From Ettlia oleoabundans (taxonomy: Eukaryota; Chlorophyta; Chlorophyceae; Chlamydomonadales): 15,024 nucleotides of DNA. Both the position numbers and the translations under genes were made by a program. The stretch's first letter is position 1; the number at the start of each line of letters is the position of its first letter. The stretch spans positions 4,289-19,312 of the forward strand of contig JAAMXP010002182.1 in assembly GCA_019693395.1 (NCBI GenBank), read 5' to 3'. This document shows, one piece after another, positions 9,827 to 15,024 of the stretch. The notes under the pieces are model-generated. The model did no database searches. It had not been told where the DNA came from and worked only from the letters and a program-made list of their open reading frames with translations.

Positions 9827-11910
9827 ATGCCCGCCACTCACCTGCTCTCAATCCTTCGAATAGTTGTGATGCTGCACGTTCTGCTGTTGGCACATGCCAA
9901 TACCGCACAAGGCAATGAGGCTGGTAGTGGAACCAAGCAACCAGCAAGCAGCGCCGCACCGTCAGCGGCCGGCACAGCAGACCTGCCATTGAACAACATC
10001 AAGCTGCCTCCTGGCTTCTCAATTGACCTCTACTCACAACAGCGCTTCCCTGCCCGCTTTATGGCACTGGGCCAAGCGGATGAGAATGCAACCGTCGTGT
10101 TTGTGTCCAGTGCCAAGTCGGTGGTGAGTGCGGCTGAGGCGCTGCCATACACCCCCCGCTCTGTCATTGTCATCAACTCGCCCGTACCAATGTAGCGACC
10201 TCTTAGCTTGCTGAGCAACAGACATCATGAGCTGTGGCAGATGCCACGCCTGGCAAGGAATAAAGCAACGCCGTCCCAATACGACGCCTCCCTGCCGCCT
10301 GCAGGTGACTGCTCTGGTGGATCGTGGAAGCGGCGGCGCGCAGGCCTGCACTCTGCTAGAGGGGCAGGACACTCCTAACGGCATTGTCTATGACCCCACC
10401 ACACGCTCACTCTACATTGCCGAAGTGCGGGCCATCACACGTTACGATGGTGTGGATGCTGCTGCGCTCGCTGGCTGCGACGGCAACCTGCTTACCTCCA
10501 TGGTTGTGGCTGGCCCGGGTTTGCTGCCGCCCCAGCCTGACCACAGCAGACGCTCGCTGGGTATCGGCCCTGCTGATGGTTTGCTGTATTTCAGCGTTGG
10601 GGCCCCCTTTGATCTGGGTCTGTGCAGCGACCCCTACTGCTCCATCCACCGCATTGCCAAGGATGGATCGGGCCATGAGATCTGGGCCAGAGGTATGGCC
10701 TACGGTAAAGATTCGCTTCAGAATTTCTCTTTGAGTTCTTGCCCAGCCAACTCCATTCAACCAGCGTCCGTTGTATTTGCACATTCATTGATCTTGATGA
10801 ATATACTCACAGTGAGTCTCCTGCTCTGTCCTTTCATGCTGCAGGCATCCGCAACGCTGCAGGCTGGGACTGGCAACCCGGCACAGGGGATCTCTTGTTT
10901 GTGGAAATGGAGCGCAACACAATGGGAAATGACCTTCCCGACGACTTTTTGGCAGCATTGCCACCCTCCAGACCAGGCCTTGACTTTGGCTGGCCATATT
11001 GCCACTGGTGAGGGCAGGCAGCACTGCTTGGGTGTCTTGATGTTTTTGGGAGCAAATCGTCTTGGCATGGCACCCAGGAGAGGTTGGCGTCATCATATTG
11101 CTGCACAACTAACGAGAATTTGAGTTCCAGGGTGGGTGACGGCCCTCCTGAGCTGCGAGAGCCAGGCCCAGGCCAGATTATCCCCGACCCAGACATCTTT
11201 CCGGAGGGCATATCAACAAAGGCTCAGGAGCGTCCCACTAACACGGCGTTAATTCAACGCTGCCGAGGTGGGTGGAAGGGCAGTCATCAGCAGCTTCATG
11301 CAGGGCCATTGCCGGCCATATGAGAACACCATCAGCTATATGCTGGCTGCTGCACCGGCGCTTGACGTGGTTGTATCCTGCAACTTGCAGATGTTGCCGC
11401 GACCCCCGTTCAGGCTCTGGGCCCACATGTGGCTCCCTTGGGTGTGCTGTACTGGGCACCAATCGGCGTCACTGCGCAGTCAGGGGTCGCATTGTCTGGA
11501 AAGCGGGAACAGTGGCCGGCAGATTATGACGGTGGTGCATTTGTTGCAGAGCATGGGTGCGATGCACTTTGGTGCCTTCTGGTTCTTCTGCTTTTGCCGT
11601 GGCTCACTATCGGCATGCCAATGTTGCTGCGCCATGCAGCGAGCACGTTGAACCAAGCAACACAGCCACAAATTTTGTGCGCAGATCCTGGGTGCGTGAT
11701 GAGCCCCTGGCCTACCGTGTTGTGCATGTGAAGGTCTCAGAAGATGGTCGCCAGGCAGTGGGGCACACTGTGTTTGCGGAGGGCTGGCTGGGGGCGGACG
11801 GCAAGTTCTGGGGTCGGCCGGTGGGGCTCCTGCGGCTGCCAGACGGGTCAATGCTGCTGGCAGACGGCTTCGCCAATGCTGTGTATCGCATCTTTTACAG
11901 CTCCAGCTGA
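9827..11910 (+). CDS. Secreted PQQ-type glucose/sorbosone dehydrogenase, copy B (no C-terminal anchor), six exons
   Basis: Tandem paralogue of the upstream gene. Exons 9827-10123, 10305-10692, 10845-11007, 11131-11267, 11391-11556 and 11685-11910 give 458 residues. All five introns sit at the same protein positions and phases (0,1,2,1,2) as in copy A. Seen: signal peptide at about 1-28 (MPATHLLSILRIVVMLHVLL), LPPGFSIDLYS, DHSRRSLGIGP (His179), GIRNAAGWDW (Arg231-Asn232), GPHVAPLGVLYW (His341), AEHGSWVRDE and LLADGFANAVYRIF. The protein stops four residues after the last strand and has no anchor tail, so it should be freely secreted or periplasmic. Differences from A at family-conserved sites: GMERDS to EMERNT, GSWDR to GSWVR, IGYRV to LAYRV, ADDF to ADGF. 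The PQQ-type Arg-Asn and the candidate catalytic His remain, so activity is possible but altered. In exon 3 I count 40 of 54 residues identical to A. A Met seven codons earlier (9806) is an alternative start. Confidence 0.87.
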
Positions 11911-11986
11911 CAGGCCACTGGGGCAGAAGTACTCTGTACCAGCACCCCACATCAGCAGCCAAGGTGCCCAGACCCACAGGTATGAT

Positions 11987-11991
11987 TGTAA
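11987..11991 (+). promoter_or_regulatory. TGTAA polyadenylation signal of dehydrogenase copy B
   Basis: TGTAA lies 77 bases beyond the copy B stop, with a second copy at 12001-12005. Either could be used. Confidence 0.55.
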
Positions 11992-12005
11992 GTGAGCGGC
12001 TGTAA

Positions 12006-12428
12006 GCAGCAAACCCTACTTCTGTAGATGCTGGTTTTAATGAATCGAATCAACCGTATAAACAGCAAGGGGCATTTACATGTTGCTTGCGTTTTCGTTG
12101 TTTATGCATGCTAATGCAGTTCCAGTGCCCATGGGTTGGTCTCCCGCATCGTCCCTGCCTCGCGCCATGTACACAAACGTCCCAATTATCCTGAAATGGC
12201 ATGCACTTTGATGTAGGTTGCCTCGTAAAATGACCGCATGTTCACCATAGCCCAGTGAGGCCTGGGATGCGCATTTGGGCGCCAACTGGCGCTGCCGCTC
12301 ACCGCATGCAGAGCAGCAGCTTCACCTCCCTCTCGAGCCACACCACTTGCCGTCACGAGTTGCCATTCCAGTTTGTCTCAAGCGGCAATCTGCAGCTCGG
12401 TACAGCAGCATTGTTGGCAGCTTGGCGA
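12006..12428. other. Intergenic region upstream of the cupredoxin-like gene
   Basis: About 420 bases separate the copy B 3' end from the signal-peptide ATG of the next gene. Frames open here (for example around 12255-12428) lack homology or motifs and include the cupredoxin frame read upstream of its signal peptide. I take the region as promoter plus 5' UTR and see no recognisable element in it. Confidence 0.5.
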
Positions 12429-13880
12429 ATGAGTTCCACGCAGCAACGAACTGGCGCGCTCCTTCTCGCAGGGCTGTTAGCACTGCTTTCATGCACACCC
12501 GCTGCGGCCGTCATAAGTGCGCATTGCTGTTGTCTTCCCTGCTGGCCATTGCGTCCAACGCGCAACCGTATTGAGGCGGGTTTGCCCCGCTTTTTCATCT
12601 GTTCCCCCAAGCCTGATGTATCGTATGCTTTGCATTTTAACGGACGCTTGCTCGTTTGTAACCTTATGCCCCATAGTGGCACAAGGCACCGTCACCCTGC
12701 CGCCCTCCGCTTGCCGACTGGGCTCCTGCTCCTCTCCACGTCTGCTGCCCCACAGGTTGTGGCGGCAAATGCTGGGATAGATACTTTATTACATGGGGAG
12801 TGGGGACGCTAGGGCCTATCTGCATGTGCCCTGGCAATTCCACGGCGGTGTTCTCTTGGTCCGGCACGGGTGCGTCAGCAGAGACGCTGCCATGTCATCT
12901 GTGTGGCGCTTTGCCCAGCTGTGTATGATACAGCTTGCCGCCACATAGGCCGACAGTTGCTATTTGTAAAAACGTCTTGAACGTTGCTGGCTGTAGGAAC
13001 CTGCTCATTGATTGCAGACTGATGTTGGTGACCTGCCTGTTCCGCTTATGATTGGCCCTGATGCAGATAATCACGGCCTGTTCCAAATTCCTAGCGATGC
13101 CTGCCCCACCAACTACACAGCCTGGAAGACAGATACCTATCAGGAGCTTCAACCCTCCACCCAGGCACGCACAGCACCACGACTGCCGCTGTTGCATACA
13201 TTGGCGTACTGCGGCACCATATTGGGTTAGCGCCATCCGTTTTAGTGTAGTCTCACAAAGGCTGCGCCAGTATGTCTTTGCCCGGGAAACAGTTCGCCCG
13301 GGGACTAGTTCAACAGGAGGCGCTTTTTGCTGCTATCAGCCTGGGCGTGCGCTGAGGTTGCGGGCTTGCCATGCCCTGCTCCTGCTGCAGTTTGGCCGAT
13401 ATGAGTGGAAGTTGCCTGAGAAGCTGGGGGACTATTGGGTCACCAGCCAGGTACCTAACGACTGCGAGAACGGTGAGTGGCTGTGCATGGGATGGCAGTC
13501 TGGTAACGTTCAATGGGTGGTTGGTAGGGCGGACTGGCTGATGCAGGCCTGACACAATTATTGTTCTCTTCGTCAGCTGGCATGTGATTGTGCTGTTCAC
13601 CCGACGAGGTGGAACGCATGTGCTCACCACCTCTTTACAGGCTGCAGAACGCTCCAGCAAGGTGTTTCCGTGGTAGCCTTATTTGCCTGTCACAGCGTCT
13701 GCTGGCATCTGTCACAAAGGGGGTGATAGAAACGACATTAGCTCAAGCACCACCTTCTGATTAATTGCAGGTATACTTGCGCAGTTCCGGGTCACAAGCA
13801 GCAGCAGCCGCGCCGGTTTGCAAATAACAGCAGCGACAGCGGCAGCACTATTTGCTTTGGTGCTGCTGGTTGTGCTGTAA
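12429..13880 (+). CDS. Secreted phytocyanin/ENODL-like cupredoxin with degenerate copper site, five exons
   Basis: Exons 12429-12516, 12756-12869, 13067-13164, 13391-13472 and 13771-13880 join in phase to 163 residues. Order: signal peptide of about 27 residues (MSSTQQRTGALLLAGLLALL, then SCTPAAA), CGGKCWDRY, STAVFSWSGTDNHGLFQIP, SDAC, LPEKLGDYWVTSQVPNDCENG, a Ser-rich linker, and a hydrophobic end (ITAATAAALFALVLLVVL) typical of GPI-anchored phytocyanins. Cys80 and Cys125 match the phytocyanin disulfide, and His70 matches the first copper ligand. Aligned by eye, the remaining ligand positions read Ser119 (usually Cys), Asp124 (usually His) and Ile129 (usually Met or Gln), so type-1 copper binding is unlikely, as in plant early nodulin-like proteins. 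Four further Cys (31, 36, 52, 54) are unusual. The intron after exon 3 needs a GC donor (CAG|GCACGC at 13165); the two GT donors nearby give poorer joins. Function unknown, probably cell-wall or surface. It follows two secreted dehydrogenases in the same direction. Confidence 0.76.
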
Positions 13881-13988
13881 CAGCCCAGCGCTCCTCTGCC
13901 ATTGCTGAGCCTGGATGCTGCTGGATGTCCTTCCCGCTTGACCCTCCGCTTCTGGTGCTCACCACTTCATCGCTAGTTAGTAGCTGGT

Positions 13989-13993
13989 TGTAA
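13989..13993 (+). promoter_or_regulatory. TGTAA polyadenylation signal of the cupredoxin-like gene
   Basis: TGTAA lies about 110 bases after the stop. Another copy (13876-13880) overlaps the stop codon itself and is too early to be the functional signal. Confidence 0.5.
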
Positions 13994-14262
13994 AATCAAC
14001 TAGTACGATTGGCTAAATTCTGTCGTGAGATTATTTCAACAGTGCATTTATGCCGCCTCAAGGTTATGCATCTACAGGTTCTCAACATGGCAACTGGATT
14101 GAGCAGGTCTGTACAGGGAGTCATACAGCAGCTGATGTGGAGGGGAAACGATGCAAGCACACGGTTGCAATGGGTGTGGCAGGAGCCGAGACACATGGTC
14201 GGAAAAACTGTGGTCCCACAGGACACGCGAAAAAAGTTAGTTTGGAAGTTTGGAGCACAACA

Positions 14263-14304
14263 GGGAAATGGGTTGGCAATGGAAATGGATTGGAAATGGA
14301 AATG
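14263..14304 (+). repeat. GGAAATGG-type degenerate tandem repeat
   Basis: About 42 bases built from GGAAATGG and related TTGG(C/A)AATGG units, repeated imperfectly. It lies in the gene-poor right end next to a minus-strand TGTAA. It is a simple repeat and I infer no function. Confidence 0.7.
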
Positions 14305-14840
14305 AAGTTACAAGAAGAGTGAGGACAATGGGTGTGCTCATGCTGCTAACCATAGCTAGCATGCTGTTTGGGAAGCAAGCGTATTCATTCAACTGTTCCC
14401 TCCCAACGCACGCATGGGGCCAGCTGTTATACACAAATTGAAAGCAGGGCTCACATGCTGTGCAAGAAGTAGTGAGTAGCATACCCACAACATATTGACC
14501 CACCCTCACTTTGCAACTGGCCACACACCCGCCCACCCACTCCATTTTGGGAGGGGGAAGGGGTGGCACGATGCGCGCTTGGTACATGATATGGCAACCT
14601 TCAAGGCAACACATGGTATGTGGACACCCGGCGGGATTCAACTGCTGCACTAACACTCGCTTCGGTGCAACAGCACAACATGAAGTGGGAGAAACATTCA
14701 TGTGTGGGATGCCCCAGTACAGCGTGACACCCCTTCCCCTCATCCCTGTCAGTGCAGGAAAGAGAGAGGCCCGGGCTCAACTATGAAAAAAAGGATAAGC
14801 TGTCCTGAACAGGCTGAAAAGCCGACGCACCTCAGTGCAG

Positions 14841-15000
14841 GTTGCTGAGATGCGCAGCAGTGCACAAAGGAGGGCAGAGACCCAGGCAGCTGATGAGCAC
14901 CAAGCATATGAACCCAGCACTGGGAGAGGATCACAAGGACTGCAGGGAAGCTTATCATCCGGGCCATGGAAGAGTGAGGGAAGGGGAGGTGCTTTGTGAG
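14841..15000 (+). CDS. Possible exon of an unknown gene (weak)
   Basis: After an acceptor-like TCAGTGCAG ending at 14840, a frame runs to a TGA at 14998-15000. It encodes about 52 hydrophilic residues rich in Gln, Ser, Gly and charged residues (starting VAEMRSSAQRRAETQAADEH). There is no homology I recognise and no upstream exon identified. It could equally be UTR or antisense to a gene lying to the right. Confidence 0.15.
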
Positions 15001-15024
15001 GGATGATGGGGCAAGGAGCAAGGG

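Larger units (their letters stand above)
13994..15024. other. Right-hand region without a supported gene
   Basis: About 1 kb with no motif or homologue I can recognise. Open frames exist on both strands (the longest is minus, about 14743-14237), but their translations are rich in Cys, Trp and Met, show no domain order, and cross simple repeats. A minus-strand TGTAA (TTACA at 14308-14312) could be the 3' end of a gene entering from the right. One weak plus-strand exon candidate is listed separately. Confidence 0.45.

Noticed and set aside
12255..12812. 185-residue plus-strand frame as a single-exon protein
   Set aside because: Only the part from 12429 to 12516 is the cupredoxin signal exon. 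The next 240 bases are an intron with a GTGCGC donor and a CACAG acceptor, and removing it yields a coherent fold in another frame.
14263..14304. Repeat as a CRISPR array or telomere-like tract
   Set aside because: The units are short, imperfect, without spacers, and not TTTAGGG-like. The region is a eukaryotic nuclear gene desert with a simple repeat.
14237..14743. 168-residue minus-strand frame at the right end
   Set aside because: Its composition is rich in Cys, Met and Trp, it crosses the GGAAATGG repeat, and it has no recognisable motif. It is more likely UTR or intergenic sequence.

Overview
The window is nuclear DNA of a green alga. The main reasons are: many short spliceosomal introns whose acceptors mostly read (C/T)GCAG; TGTAA, the usual green-algal polyadenylation signal, shortly after several stop codons; and a starch-phosphorylating glucan water dikinase. 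Moderate GC and the gene content suggest a trebouxiophyte (Coccomyxa- or Chlorella-like), but the genus is an inference. I built all gene models by hand, joining exons so that splice phases and protein motifs agree.

Layout, left to right. (1) Positions 209-3546, plus strand: the last nine exons of alpha-glucan water dikinase (GWD1), with the phosphohistidine segment and the whole ATP-binding domain; the gene starts left of the window. (2) Positions 3547-4311: shared tail-to-tail 3' flank. (3) Positions 4312 to about 6755, minus strand: a six-exon HIT/GalT-like nucleotidyltransferase-fold protein with a CxxC zinc pair and an HxHxQ motif assembled across an intron; its 5' end is unresolved. (4) A short divergent promoter region. 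(5) Positions 7219-9599 and 9827-11910, plus strand: two tandem paralogues of a secreted PQQ-type glucose/sorbosone dehydrogenase (six-bladed beta-propeller). All five introns have matching positions and phases. (6) Positions 12429-13880, plus strand: a five-exon, 163-residue secreted phytocyanin-like cupredoxin with a GPI-type tail, in which three of the four usual copper ligands appear to be replaced. (7) Positions 13881-15024: no gene I can support, apart from one weak exon candidate and a GGAAATGG-type repeat.

The left half is carbohydrate and nucleotide metabolism: starch phosphorylation and a GalT-like enzyme. The right half is a block of three secretory-pathway genes in the same orientation: two quinoprotein sugar dehydrogenase homologues and a cupredoxin-fold protein. 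Elsewhere in biology, quinoprotein dehydrogenases pass electrons to small copper proteins or cytochromes, so the cluster invites a surface-redox hypothesis. However, the cupredoxin seems to have lost its copper site, and algae are not known to make PQQ, so a working relay is speculative. The second dehydrogenase copy has lost several motif residues and the C-terminal tail, which suggests that the two copies have diverged in function.
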